Positions 33,679-42,436 of a DNA stretch of 64,000 nucleotides are shown here, one piece after another (the stretch's first letter is position 1; every line of letters begins with the position of its first letter). The DNA comes from Arthrobacter sp. Bz4 (GTDB lineage: Bacteria > Actinomycetota > Actinomycetes > Actinomycetales > Micrococcaceae). The notes under the pieces are model-generated. The model saw nothing but the letters and a program-made list of their open reading frames with translations. It was not told the DNA's origin and ran no database searches. The stretch is taken from assembly GCF_003075455.1 (NCBI RefSeq), contig NZ_QDAE01000002.1:124001-188000 (forward strand). The letters are read 5' to 3'. The translations under genes were made by a program, and so were the position numbers.

Positions 33679-33983
33679 GGCAGCTGCTGCACCAGGTACC
33701 GGTTGTACTCGAAGCTTCTGAGCGTGGCGGCGAACGATTCGACACCGATCGCGGCGTCTCGCAACAGTGCACCGCACAGGCGCACTCCTCCCGCCTGGAC
33801 CAGAACGTAATCCCGATAGTTCCGGCCCGCCGGTGATTCCCACTCAAGGTCGGCAACCTCCACCATCCGGGACGCTACGTTATCCACCGCGTCAGCCTGG
33901 AGCAGGACCAGGGCGCTGAGCGCTACTGCGGTGCCACTGTCGGTCGCCCAGGGCTCGCACGGTAACCCAGCCGCACCGTTCAT
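33675..33983 (-). CDS. WXG100-like small helical protein
   Basis: A 102-residue, mostly helical protein. LEWESPAGRNYRDYV is close to the W-x-S-x-A-G-x-x-Y pattern of small ESX/WXG100-related partner proteins of actinobacteria. GGGAGA lies before the ATG. It is translated together with the downstream hydrolase-like gene through an ATGA overlap, so the two products probably form a pair, for example a secreted heterodimer. No secretion-system genes are near. Confidence 0.68.
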   Translation of the reverse strand: MNGAAGLPCEPWATDSGTAVALSALVLLQADAVDNVASRMVEVADLEWESPAGRNYRDYVLVQAGGVRLCGALLRDAAIGVESFAATLRSFEYNRYLVQQLP

Positions 33984-34129
33984 TGAATCTCCCTGTCTGT
34001 CCTAACCGGGGCTGTATCACTCGAACGGTACCCCCGCAGCAGGGCAGCCGTGGGCGAAAGCGTTGCTATGTGAGCTGGCGCAGTGCGTTGGCTGGAGGCG
34101 GGGGCAAGTCACACGACAGCAGGCACCCT

Positions 34130-34150
34130 CCAGATCGTGAAATGATCTGG
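34130..34150. promoter_or_regulatory. Palindrome at the purB start
   Basis: CCAGATC-N7-GATCTGG, perfect seven-base arms, ending two bases before the purB ATG at 34153. It could be an operator or an RNA stem over the ribosome site. No role shown. Confidence 0.4.
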
Positions 34151-34152
34151 GT

Positions 34153-35577
34153 ATGGCTGATACTTCCCGAGTAAACCTCGCATCGACTTCAACCCAGTCG
34201 GGCGTTCCGCTGGCTCTCGGTCCGCTGGACGGTCGGTACAGCGGTGCCGTGGCGGCCCTGGTCGACTATCTCTCAGAGGCAGCATTGAACCGGGACCGCG
34301 TCCATGTGGAGGTGGAGTGGTTGATCCACCTCACCCGCAATGCCGTCCTGCCGGGAACCGCACCCCTGACGTCCGATCAGGAGGCGGCACTCCGGGAGAT
34401 CGTGACCGGTTTCGACGGAGAATCGGTCGCCGAGCTCGCCGAACTGGAACGGGTGACAGTCCACGACGTCAAAGCGGTGGAGTACTTCATCGGACGCCGG
34501 CTCCCCGAGATCGGAATATCGGCCCTCAAACCTCTGGTCCACTTCGGCTGCACCTCGGAGGACATCAACAACCTTTCCTACGCCGTGGGAATCAAGGGTG
34601 CCGTCGAGAACGTCTGGCTACCCGCCGCCCGGGCCCTGACTGCCCAGATCTCTGGAATGGCACGCGAGTCGGCAGCCGTACCCATGCTCTCGCGCACCCA
34701 CGGTCAACCAGCAACTCCGACCACGCTGGGCAAGGAGCTCGCCGTCGTCGCGCACCGGTTGGACCGCCAGCTCAAACGGATCGAACGCACTGAGTACCTT
34801 GGCAAGATCAACGGTGCGACCGGCACCTTCGCCGCCCACTACGCCTCCGTTCCCGGTGCCGATTGGCAGCGGGTGTCACGGGATTTCGTCGAGGGGCTGG
34901 GGCTGACCTGGAACCCGCTGACCACCCAGATTGAATCCCACGACTGGCAGGCTGAGCTCTACGCGGATGTGGCTCGTTTCAACAGGATCCTTCACAACTT
35001 CTGCACCGATGTGTGGAGCTACATTTCGATCGGGTATTTCGCCCAGGTTCCGGTGGAAGGCGCCACCGGGTCCTCCACGATGCCGCACAAGGTGAACCCG
35101 ATCCGATTCGAGAACGCCGAAGCGAACCTCGAAATCTCCTGTTCCCTGTTGGACGTACTGGGGGCCACCCTGGTCACCTCACGGTGGCAGCGTGACCTCA
35201 CCGACTCATCCTCGCAGCGGAACATTGGTGTCGCGTTCGGTCACTCGCTGTTGGCACTGTCGAATGTGGCGAAGGGCCTGGAGCGGCTCGACGTCGCTGG
35301 TCCAGTGCTGGCCGCTGATCTCGACTCCAACTGGGAAGTACTCGGTGAAGCCGTTCAGATGGTCATGCGGGCCGAGGGCATCGCCGGTGTCCCGGGTATG
35401 GATGACCCCTACGAGCGCCTGAAGGAGCTGACCCGTGGACAGCGTGTCGATGGCGCCCGGATGCAGGAGTTCGTTTCCGGCCTGGGGCTTTCAGCCGAGG
35501 CGGAGACCCGACTGATGGCATTGACTCCCGCCACCTACACGGGGATCGCTGAACAGCTCGTCGGCCACCTCAGGTAG
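34153..35577 (+). CDS. purB: Adenylosuccinate lyase
   Basis: A 474-residue enzyme of the fumarase/aspartase superfamily, acting twice in purine synthesis (SAICAR to AICAR, and adenylosuccinate to AMP). Family marks are PLDGRYSGAV near the start, HFGCTSEDINNLSYAV, SRTHGQPATPTTLGKEL with the catalytic His, and GSSTMPHKVNPIRFENAE with the catalytic Ser loop. It is full length for the long, E. coli-like form. No other pur gene is next to it. The palindrome over the start region suggests local control. Confidence 0.96.
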   Translation: MADTSRVNLASTSTQSGVPLALGPLDGRYSGAVAALVDYLSEAALNRDRVHVEVEWLIHLTRNAVLPGTAPLTSDQEAALREIVTGFDGESVAELAELERVTVHDVKAVEYFIGRRLPEIGISALKPLVHFGCTSEDINNLSYAVGIKGAVENVWLPAARALTAQISGMARESAAVPMLSRTHGQPATPTTLGKELAVVAHRLDRQLKRIERTEYLGKINGATGTFAAHYASVPGADWQRVSRDFVEGLGLTWNPLTTQIESHDWQAELYADVARFNRILHNFCTDVWSYISIGYFAQVPVEGATGSSTMPHKVNPIRFENAEANLEISCSLLDVLGATLVTSRWQRDLTDSSSQRNIGVAFGHSLLALSNVAKGLERLDVAGPVLAADLDSNWEVLGEAVQMVMRAEGIAGVPGMDDPYERLKELTRGQRVDGARMQEFVSGLGLSAEAETRLMALTPATYTGIAEQLVGHLR

Positions 35578-35675
35578 TACCGACCGAACGACCCCCACAG
35601 CGACGGGACGGATGCACCCCGAGGCCCCGGGTCTCATCCGAACTTTCCCCATCATCAACTGCGGTCGGAGGGCCT

Positions 35676-36596
35676 TTGAGCGGCGTACTGGCGGGCTTCG
35701 CGATTGTCGGAGCGGTGATCCTGGCGGGCTATATTGCTGCCCGCCTGCGGATCGGTGGGCCCGAGACCGTAAAGGCTCTCACCCAGACGGCCTTTTTCAT
35801 CACCAATCCGGCCCTGCTGTTCACCATTCTCGCGGACGCTGACCTTACGTCGGTCCTGTCCGCCTACCTGCCAATCGCGCTTATCACTGCCGTGGTCGCG
35901 GCGCTCCTGTATGTAGTGGTGAGCCGGATCTGGTTCCGGCGCCCAGCGGCCGAAACAGTCATCGGTGCGATGGCAGGCTCCTACGTCAACGCCAATAACA
36001 TCGGCATCCCGATCGCTGTCTACGCGCTGGGCAACGCGACGGCCGTCGCCCCGGTGTTGCTGGTGCAGTTGCTTCTGTTGACTCCGCTCTATCTCACCAT
36101 TCTTGACCTCTCCTCGGGACGGAAGCCCTCGGTCAAAAACGTTCTGACCCAGCCATTTCGCAACCCGATGATCGTTGCCTCATTCATTGGTTTGGCCGTC
36201 GGATGGGCTGACCTCGACGTGCCCCAACTGATCTGGGAACCGCTGGCGCTGCTGGGCGGGGCGGCGGTCCCGCTCGTACTGTTGGCGTTCGGCATGTCGC
36301 TGCGGGGGAGCCGCCCGCTGCGTGCCAGCGAGGGCCGCACCGAGGTCATCGTGGCGACCCTCATTAAAACCTTCGTCATGCCCGCGACTGCCTACCTGCT
36401 CAGCAACTTCCTGTTTCAGCTGGATGATGAGCTGGTGTTTGGCGCGGTGGTCATGGCCGCCCTGCCCGCCGCCCAGAACGTGTTCCTGTTCGCTGGCCGA
36501 TACAACCGCGGAATCACTGTCGCGAGGGACGTCATCCTGATTTCGTCGATGCTGTCGGTGCCAGCCCTGATTGTGATTGCCTGGTTGTTGACCTAG
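35676..36596 (+). CDS. AEC family transporter
   Basis: A 306-residue membrane transporter of the auxin-efflux-carrier family, with ten hydrophobic segments in two five-helix halves. The first crossover region reads MAGSYVNANNIGIPIAVY, with the family's conserved Asn, and the second falls near VVMAALPAAQNVFLFA. Substrates of bacterial members are often dicarboxylates. The start is TTG with CGGAGGG just before it. It follows purB by 98 bp; the converging 2H gene overlaps its stop by four bases. Confidence 0.87.
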   Translation: MSGVLAGFAIVGAVILAGYIAARLRIGGPETVKALTQTAFFITNPALLFTILADADLTSVLSAYLPIALITAVVAALLYVVVSRIWFRRPAAETVIGAMAGSYVNANNIGIPIAVYALGNATAVAPVLLVQLLLLTPLYLTILDLSSGRKPSVKNVLTQPFRNPMIVASFIGLAVGWADLDVPQLIWEPLALLGGAAVPLVLLAFGMSLRGSRPLRASEGRTEVIVATLIKTFVMPATAYLLSNFLFQLDDELVFGAVVMAALPAAQNVFLFAGRYNRGITVARDVILISSMLSVPALIVIAWLLT

Positions 36597-37126
36597 CCGC
36601 TCGTCGCGTTGGTGAGATGAGCCAGTGAGGTGATGGTCTTGGCCTGGCTGTCCCAGCGCCGTGCCCCCACCACGCTGCCCTCGGGCATGGGTGCGCCGAC
36701 GACGTCGAGCGCTGCTGCCAGCTGCTCTCCCGGCACCGCGTTCGCGAGCGTAATGTGCGGGATCCACCTGCCGGGCAGCGAGGTGTGCGCCGCGCCAGCC
36801 ACCGCACCGGCGTCGTGCACTCCGCGATGGAGCATCAGCAGTTCGGCGGTGCAGATCACCTGCCGTGCCAGCACGTAGCCCTTCCGCCCGGCGTTGAACA
36901 GCAACATCCCACCGCAGGTGAACGCCAGGGGCAGGTTCAGACCTGCCCCCGTTTGCTCATCCCGATTGCCGGTGATGGCTGGTGCGGCTACGAGGGTGAT
37001 GTGCGGACGGTTATGTGGAGAACGGTGGGAAGCCCTGCTGGGCAGTCCAGCCGCCTGAAGCGCCTCCCACTCGCGCAGGATGAATTGCTCGGATCCCTCA
37101 TCGAGCAGCAGTTCAATGCTGTCCAC
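36593..37126 (-). CDS. 2H phosphoesterase (2'-5' RNA ligase family)
   Basis: A 177-residue protein with the two HxT motifs of the 2H fold, RPHITLVAAP (near residue 45) and IPHITLANAV (near 125), which form the active site of cyclic phosphodiesterases and 2'-5' RNA ligases. The substrate is unknown. Its GTG start lies 8 bases after the FHA gene stop. CCGCGC/GCGCGG (37126-37143) can fold over the stop and start. It is the last gene of a three-gene minus-strand operon. Confidence 0.85.
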   Translation of the reverse strand: MDSIELLLDEGSEQFILREWEALQAAGLPSRASHRSPHNRPHITLVAAPAITGNRDEQTGAGLNLPLAFTCGGMLLFNAGRKGYVLARQVICTAELLMLHRGVHDAGAVAGAAHTSLPGRWIPHITLANAVPGEQLAAALDVVGAPMPEGSVVGARRWDSQAKTITSLAHLTNATSG

Positions 37127-37134
37127 CGCGCGGT

Positions 37135-38049
37135 TTAGCGCGGCCGGCGGCGGAAGTCCCCGACGCCTTCTGAGCCGTCACCCTCGGTCCTGCCGGTGCG
37201 CGGATCGAACTGCGGTCGCTGGTATGCCAGTTCCCCTCCGCTGCGACCGCCGAATGGCCGCCCATGATCGGCGTACTCCTCACGGAAATAGGCGAGGCAC
37301 CACTGACCCAGTTGGATGCGCGCCCCGGTCCGGAGCACCGACGGCCCCGAGGGGTTGACGCTGCCGCTGACCGGTCCATGCGGGATGAGTACGTACTCGT
37401 CGGCGTCGTTATGCACCACTTCGGCGTGCACGGCGTCCAGGCCGGGCAATACCAGATCGACACCGTCTCCGCTGCCGATCGTGGTGGACACCGGCCCCAG
37501 GTTGAACTCCCGTGGCACCTGCCCATTCCAGGTCGCCGAATCCTGGACGAAGATCAGCCGGGCACGCCCGCTGCCGGGCGTGTGGTGGGTGGTGGTCACC
37601 CGCCGACGGATCTTCCGGTTCACCGTGGGCACCAGGGGAAACGGGGTCGACGGCGGCAGCAGGTTGGTGGCGTCGGACTTCCCTGAGGCCCGCACGCTTT
37701 TGGCCATGGGTTTGAGTGCGCTGAGGGATCCCAGCCGGATGTGGGGTGACCGGGTCAGGAGCCGCTGCGCCCGCGAGACCTTGACGGCGCCGAGGCTTAC
37801 GAGGTTCCCCTTGGGGCCGGACACCGATACGGCAACGCCCTGGTCAGCGAACGCTTTGGCCAACTCCCGGACGGCGTCGAGGCTGGGAAGGGTAGACCCG
37901 CCAAAAGCCTCGGGCGTATCGAGATACACCTCGACGGTCGATCCGTCCGCCTTGACGGTCCCGTTGATCGTTGAGGGGGAGCGGTCCGGCGTTGCTGGTT
38001 CGGTCACCGAAAATTCGAGATCGATCTCCAACCGGATCTTTGCGGTCAT
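37135..38049 (-). CDS. FHA-domain protein
   Basis: A 304-residue protein. The C-terminal part (about residues 180-260) is an FHA phosphothreonine-binding domain: TTIGSGDGVDLVLPGLDAVH, EVVHNDADEYVL, PSVLRTGARIQLGQW. The N-terminal 60 residues have a beta-rich segment with NGTVKADGSTVEV that resembles part of the upstream 83-residue protein. A basic linker (NRKIRRR) joins the domains. It probably binds a partner phosphorylated by a Ser/Thr kinase encoded elsewhere. It starts 3 bases after the 83-residue gene stop. Confidence 0.82.
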   Translation of the reverse strand: MTAKIRLEIDLEFSVTEPATPDRSPSTINGTVKADGSTVEVYLDTPEAFGGSTLPSLDAVRELAKAFADQGVAVSVSGPKGNLVSLGAVKVSRAQRLLTRSPHIRLGSLSALKPMAKSVRASGKSDATNLLPPSTPFPLVPTVNRKIRRRVTTTHHTPGSGRARLIFVQDSATWNGQVPREFNLGPVSTTIGSGDGVDLVLPGLDAVHAEVVHNDADEYVLIPHGPVSGSVNPSGPSVLRTGARIQLGQWCLAYFREEYADHGRPFGGRSGGELAYQRPQFDPRTGRTEGDGSEGVGDFRRRPR

Positions 38050-38052
38050 GGC

Positions 38053-38304
38053 TCAGCTGCGGTGGGTGTCTGAGCCCGCTGCATCGTTGTCACTGGTTGT
38101 GACCCGCAACGTTCCGTTCAGCTTCCATGTGGCGCGAGGGGCGTCGGGACCAATATCCCGAGGTACCTCGACGGTCATGTCGATGAAGCTGTAATTTACG
38201 GCTGCGCCCTTGCCGGTGAGGTACGTCCACATTTCCTCGGCAAGATCTGCCCAGTCCCGGATGTTGTGGTGGTCCTGGCTAGCGGGGGAAATGTTTTCGG
38301 TCAT
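38053..38304 (-). CDS. 83-residue protein related to the FHA protein N-terminus
   Basis: A small acidic protein. IDMTVEVPRDIGPDAPRATW followed by KLNGTLRVTTSD lines up with the N-terminal segment of the next gene's product (LEFSV, PDRSPSTINGTVKADGSTVEV), so both may carry the same small beta domain. Upstream of that it has a helical stretch (DWADLAEEMWTYLTGKGAAV). I start at the ATG at 38304, with AAGGAA 8 bases upstream. First gene of the FHA/2H operon. Function unknown. Confidence 0.68.
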   Translation of the reverse strand: MTENISPASQDHHNIRDWADLAEEMWTYLTGKGAAVNYSFIDMTVEVPRDIGPDAPRATWKLNGTLRVTTSDNDAAGSDTHRS

Positions 38305-38490
38305 GAGTGATTCCTTCGTTGGAGCGTGCACTATGACAGACGCCCTCTACCCGTCTGACGCTAACAATCCAACCTTAGTACGACACCCCGAGCGGCAACA
38401 CCCCCCAAAATCCAATAGCTCACCAAGCTACTGACCACAGTCTGCACTTCCCGCGTTTCCCCTGAAATCGCGACATCACCGGTCATTCCG

Positions 38491-38892
38491 CTATTGAGTT
38501 TCAGCTTTGCGCCGTGCGCTCCTGTTCTTGAGAAAGATCGCTCCGAGGATCCAGCCTCCTAGCGCGGTGACAATCCACACGATCAGAGTTGCGAGCACCC
38601 AGGCGGAGACACCTCGAATCTCCAGCCCTCCCTGAAAGAAGGAGGCGACGAAAAGGGCGATCAGCGTGGTCACCAGCCCTATCCCACCCAGGATGGGCGA
38701 CGCGTACTGTCGCGCGACGTTGAAAACAAATGGCCCCAGGATGCCCTGCGCGAAGGCAAATACCAGAGTGGCGACGATGAAACCCGCAAGCTGCAGAGTC
38801 ACACCGGGGACAAGCCACGCGGCCAGAAGTAGACCGACGGCCGCAGTAACCAAATTGATGAGGACATGGAACAGAAACCGGATCATGAGCAT
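38491..38892 (-). CDS. Holin-family-like four-TM membrane protein
   Basis: A 133-residue membrane protein with four hydrophobic segments, starting IRFLFHVLINLVTAAVGLLL with AWLVPGV, the same opening pattern as the protein at 31981. It ends in a basic tail (KNRSARRKAETQ). Function unknown. Starts at 38892 (ATG after GAGAAAG) or 38886 are both possible; the open frame from 38958 adds a non-family N-terminus. It stands alone. Confidence 0.75.
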   Translation of the reverse strand: MLMIRFLFHVLINLVTAAVGLLLAAWLVPGVTLQLAGFIVATLVFAFAQGILGPFVFNVARQYASPILGGIGLVTTLIALFVASFFQGGLEIRGVSAWVLATLIVWIVTALGGWILGAIFLKNRSARRKAETQ

Positions 38893-39023
38893 TTCACTTT
38901 CTCTCAGGCTTCTTACCCGCTTCGGTGAGGCCCATCCTGCCACCAAGGTCTCCTTCAAGGCTCACCCGTATCGGGTGGTCTCGTCACGACCCGTACGCGA
39001 TGCAGCCCGCAGCGGTGATGCGC

Positions 39024-40490
39024 CTATTTGCCCTGCAACCACCGCGCTGCCTCGTTCTGCAGGCGCACCTTCTTGTCGTCGTCGAACTTGTCATAGAGGC
39101 TCACCATCATGGAGGACCGTGGATTCCGGCTAAACATCTCGCGGTGATCACTCACGAACTGCCAGTAGAGGGCATCCCAGCTGTCCTGCCACGGGCCCGG
39201 TGGAAAATTGCTCATCTTCTTCAGGTAATTGCTGCCGCTCACGTAAGGCTTGGTCGTGATCATGTTGCCGGCCGCGAACTGGCTCATCGCGTAAACGTTA
39301 GGGACCATCACCCAGTCGTAGGCGTCGATGAACATCGCCATGAACCATTCGTAGACGTCGTCCGGGTGCATCCGCAACAGGGCCATTGCGTTGCCGAGCA
39401 CCATCAGTCGCTCAATATGATGCGCGTAGCTGGTGGCGTCTACTCGCTTGATGACGACGTCGACCGGCTCCAGCCCGGTCTCCCCGGTCCACCAGCCGTC
39501 GTCGAGGCGACGCTCAAACCCGAGGGTATTGATGGTGCGCATTTCACGGCCACGCAGCAGGTAGGAGGCGCGCATGTATTCGCGCCACCCGATGACCTGA
39601 CGGATGAAGCCCTCGACGCTGGCAAGTGGTGTGTCATGCCGCGCGGCATGATCCAGGGTCACGTCAACCACTTCCAAGGGGCTGAGCAGACCCAGGTTCA
39701 GGCTTGAGCTCAGCACCGAATGGAACAGGAAGGAATCAGGGGCCGAGATGGCGTCCTCATAGGGGCCGAACTTCGTAAACCGGTCATTCAGGAACGCTTC
39801 CAGGGCAGCGGCCGCTTCCTGGTGGGTAACAGGCCAGTTGAACCCGGCCGCTGCTCCTGGGTTGTCGGGGAATTCCTGAGCCACCCACTCCAGCGCACTC
39901 AGCACCTCATCCGAACGGTCAAACACGGGAAGGTCCGGCAGCGTCATCCCTTTCGGAAGCTTCTTGCGGTTCTCCGAGTCGAAGCTCCAACGCCCACCAA
40001 TCGGGCTGCCATCGGGCTCGACCAGGATGCCCAGCCGGCGGCGCTGCCACTCGTAGAAGTTCTGCATGCGCCAACCGTTGTCCCTGAAGTAGCCGCTGAT
40101 GTCTTCACCACTGAGCAGGAAACCGGGGCTGGTTTCGATCTGAGCAGGCAGACCAAGGTCACCGAGGGTCGTGGCGAGCCGCTGGTTCAGCCAGTCGTCG
40201 ACGACTTCATAGTAGGTACACCGTGTGGCGCCAAGTTCGCCCAGAAGGGCGCCCAGCCGGTCCTGACTCGCCTGGGTTGCTGACGTTTCAAGGTAATCCA
40301 CAGCGTGACCTGAATCCTTCAGGCGTTGTGCAAAAAGGCGCATGCTCGCCCGGTGCAGGACCAGTTTCTGCTGGTGGAAGCGGTACTGGCGGAAGAAGAG
40401 GTCGTCTTCAACCAGAATGAACCGGTGCGACGAGGGGGCCTCCAGGTGCTCTTCGAAGAGCTGGTGGGGGAATACCAACTGAACGTGCAT
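39024..40490 (-). CDS. Photolyase-related flavoprotein lacking the Fe-S cysteines
   Basis: A 488-residue protein of the DPRP group (the CryPro/FeS-BCP photolyase clade), predicted to bind FAD and repair or sense UV damage. Family marks are VFPHQLF at the start, HHIERLMVLGNAMALL, DAYDWVMVPNVYAMSQFA, TKPYVSGSNYLKKMSNF and WDALYWQF. Known members ligate a 4Fe-4S cluster with four Cys; here the only Cys is near residue 90 (TRCTYYE), and the Cys-bearing loop between MSNF and WDALYW is short and Cys-free. The ATG at 40490 has AAGGAG six bases upstream. Divergent from the lactonase gene. Confidence 0.88.
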   Translation of the reverse strand: MHVQLVFPHQLFEEHLEAPSSHRFILVEDDLFFRQYRFHQQKLVLHRASMRLFAQRLKDSGHAVDYLETSATQASQDRLGALLGELGATRCTYYEVVDDWLNQRLATTLGDLGLPAQIETSPGFLLSGEDISGYFRDNGWRMQNFYEWQRRRLGILVEPDGSPIGGRWSFDSENRKKLPKGMTLPDLPVFDRSDEVLSALEWVAQEFPDNPGAAAGFNWPVTHQEAAAALEAFLNDRFTKFGPYEDAISAPDSFLFHSVLSSSLNLGLLSPLEVVDVTLDHAARHDTPLASVEGFIRQVIGWREYMRASYLLRGREMRTINTLGFERRLDDGWWTGETGLEPVDVVIKRVDATSYAHHIERLMVLGNAMALLRMHPDDVYEWFMAMFIDAYDWVMVPNVYAMSQFAAGNMITTKPYVSGSNYLKKMSNFPPGPWQDSWDALYWQFVSDHREMFSRNPRSSMMVSLYDKFDDDKKVRLQNEAARWLQGK

Positions 40491-40583
40491 TGCAACTCCT
40501 TCGTCCCGCCTGACGTGCATCTGCACCGCTGCAATGCTCGCACATCCGGGGAGTCCTGCGGCTCGGTTGCTAGGCTGAGCCAT

Positions 40584-41639
40584 ATGACTCGATTCGCCGT
40601 ACATGTTGCCTGCGCCGACGGCCGGAGCATCGATACTTTCCAGCTGGACACAACCTCCGGAACGTTGACGACCGGCCAGTCCTTGCCGCTGGGCGTGAAG
40701 GTTCAATGCCTCGCGATGCACCCCTCCAGCCGAGTGCTCTACGCCGCTCTCGCCACCTCCCCGCCCTCGGTCACCGCGTTATCCATCGACTCAAGCTCAG
40801 GCAGCCTCGCCACGGCTCATAACGCCGATCTGGTTGCCGGGATGGCCTATCTGGGTGTCGACCCATCGGGCAGCCACCTGCTGGGCGCTTCCTACACTGA
40901 CCACCTGGTCAGTGTGATGAAGCTCGACGGCGACGGCGGGATGGTGCCGGACACTGCCACCTCCGAGGCTCCCGGGGCCCACGCCCACGCCGTCGTCACG
41001 AGCCCCGATGGCCGGTTTGCCTACGCCACCGCCCTGGGTGATGACCTCATTGCCTGGTGGGCATTGGACTCGGCCACGGGCACGCTGACTGATCACGGCC
41101 AGATTGCCACCCCTGCCGGGAGCGGCCCGCGTCATCTCCGCTTCTCACCGTCGGGCGCGACGCTCTACGCGCTCCACGAAATGTCCGGGGAGATCGCGGC
41201 GCTCGCCCGGGACCCCGAGTCTGGCGACTTGACCGAGCAGCAGCGGATCTCCTCGATTTCCCCCTCACTGAATCTGGTGCCCGGACGGGTCCGGGACGGG
41301 TCCGGGCCCGAACCGGCAGCCAACGCCATCTGGTGCGCTGAGCTGCAGGTGTCCCCCGACGGTCGCTTCCTGTACAGCACCGAGCGCACCAGCAGCACCA
41401 TCGCCGTCGTCGCCGTGGCACCCGATGGCACGCTCTCGCTGGTCGACACGACCCCCACGCAATCCCAGCCTCGCGGGATGAACATCGACCCTACCGGTGG
41501 GTTTCTGCTGGCATGCGGGGAGGCCTCGGACGGGATAACCCTGTACGCGATCGACCCGCAGAGCGGACTGCTGCACGAACGCGGGAGCCATGGCTGCTCC
41601 CCGGGGCCGCGGTGGATCGAGTTCTCACCGCTGGACTAG
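40584..41639 (+). CDS. Lactonase-family (6-phosphogluconolactonase-like) beta-propeller
   Basis: A 351-residue seven-bladed propeller of the Pgl/YbhE lactonase family, cytoplasmic, with repeated strand pairs (LAMHPSSRVLYAAL, LGVDPSGSHLLGAS, TSPDGRFAYATAL, RFSPSGATLYALHE, VSPDGRFLYSTERTS, NIDPTGGFLLACGE). It may hydrolyse 6-phosphogluconolactone or another lactone. I start at the ATG at 40584; a longer open frame reaches back into the photolyase gene and is not family-like. Divergent from the photolyase-like gene, 93 bp away. A 66-bp hairpin element follows the stop. Confidence 0.85.
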   Translation: MTRFAVHVACADGRSIDTFQLDTTSGTLTTGQSLPLGVKVQCLAMHPSSRVLYAALATSPPSVTALSIDSSSGSLATAHNADLVAGMAYLGVDPSGSHLLGASYTDHLVSVMKLDGDGGMVPDTATSEAPGAHAHAVVTSPDGRFAYATALGDDLIAWWALDSATGTLTDHGQIATPAGSGPRHLRFSPSGATLYALHEMSGEIAALARDPESGDLTEQQRISSISPSLNLVPGRVRDGSGPEPAANAIWCAELQVSPDGRFLYSTERTSSTIAVVAVAPDGTLSLVDTTPTQSQPRGMNIDPTGGFLLACGEASDGITLYAIDPQSGLLHERGSHGCSPGPRWIEFSPLD

Positions 41640-41653
41640 CTCCTTCTCGGCCC

Positions 41654-41719
41654 AGAAAAGTACTGGACCCGCAGCTTCGTGGTGGCGACACCACTTGGCT
41701 GCGGCCCGGCCACTTTTCT
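41654..41719. repeat. 66-bp structured repeat element, copy 1
   Basis: Ends in AGAAAAGT and ACTTTTCT. Nested inside are CCGCAGC (41669-41675) with GCTGCGG (41698-41704), and GTGGTG with CACCAC around a GCGA tetraloop (41679-41694). It sits between two converging genes. A second element of the same length and ends is at 54681-54746. Likely a bidirectional terminator-like repeat. Confidence 0.7.
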
Positions 41720-41760
41720 GAGTCCGTGCCGGGTGTTTTTGAGCCGTGCCGGGCCGATAC

Positions 41761-42318
41761 TCACGATGTGCTGCCTGCTGGACCGGTCACCCGGTAACGG
41801 GACTGGACGGCACCGCCGGTCAGGACTTTGGTCTCCTCGTGGGTCAACTGGATGTCGGCGGGAACTGAGCCGAAGAGGGGCTTACCGTCACCGATCAGCA
41901 CCGGCACCCGAGTGAGCGTCAAAGTGGAAATGAGGCCCTCCGCCAGGAACGTCCGCACCGTTCTGCCGCCGTCAACGTAGACATGCCGGGCGCCGCCGTC
42001 GTCGAGCCTCGCCAGTGCCTCGGTGAGGGACCGCACCACCTCGATCCGGGGATCGTCGGACTCAAGGGTGGTGCTGAGCACCAGAACCTTGGTGTCACCG
42101 TAGGGCCACTCGCCGAAGGAATTGACGATGTCATAGGTGCTGCGGCCCATCACCATGTGATCGACCAGTTGCATGAAGTCCGAGAACCCTGCCTCCTCCG
42201 GATCTGCAGCGTCGCTGGGGCTGCCGGTAAGCCAGTCGAGGTCGTCATCTGTGCGGGCGATCATCCCGTCGACGCTCATTCCGATAAAGACGTGCCCCTG
42301 CCACTTTCCTCTTTGCAT
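41761..42318 (-). CDS. Dihydrofolate-reductase-family (RibD_C) protein
   Basis: A 185-residue DHFR-fold reductase of the RibD C-terminal type: HVFIGMSVDGMIA near the start, VMGRSTYDIV, VLVLSTTL, the cofactor-side HVYVDGGRTVRTFL and LTLTRVPVLIGDGKPLF. Such proteins are NADPH-dependent, with mostly unknown substrates; true folate synthesis by it is unlikely. It stands alone on the minus strand, converging on the lactonase gene across the hairpin element. Confidence 0.85.
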   Translation of the reverse strand: MQRGKWQGHVFIGMSVDGMIARTDDDLDWLTGSPSDAADPEEAGFSDFMQLVDHMVMGRSTYDIVNSFGEWPYGDTKVLVLSTTLESDDPRIEVVRSLTEALARLDDGGARHVYVDGGRTVRTFLAEGLISTLTLTRVPVLIGDGKPLFGSVPADIQLTHEETKVLTGGAVQSRYRVTGPAGSTS

Positions 42319-42436
42319 CAGCTGCTCCCATCGTCAGTTGTCCGGCAGTTTAGTCCTGTCGGCGTTTCACCGTTCCACGACAAAGCGAGCAGGACCTCTT
42401 GACGCCCACGCCGGGCAGGCGGGAAATAGCTCCGCT

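Noticed and set aside
36593-41639. Long plus-strand open frames opposite the FHA and photolyase genes
   Set aside because: They are GC-rich antisense frames without family character.
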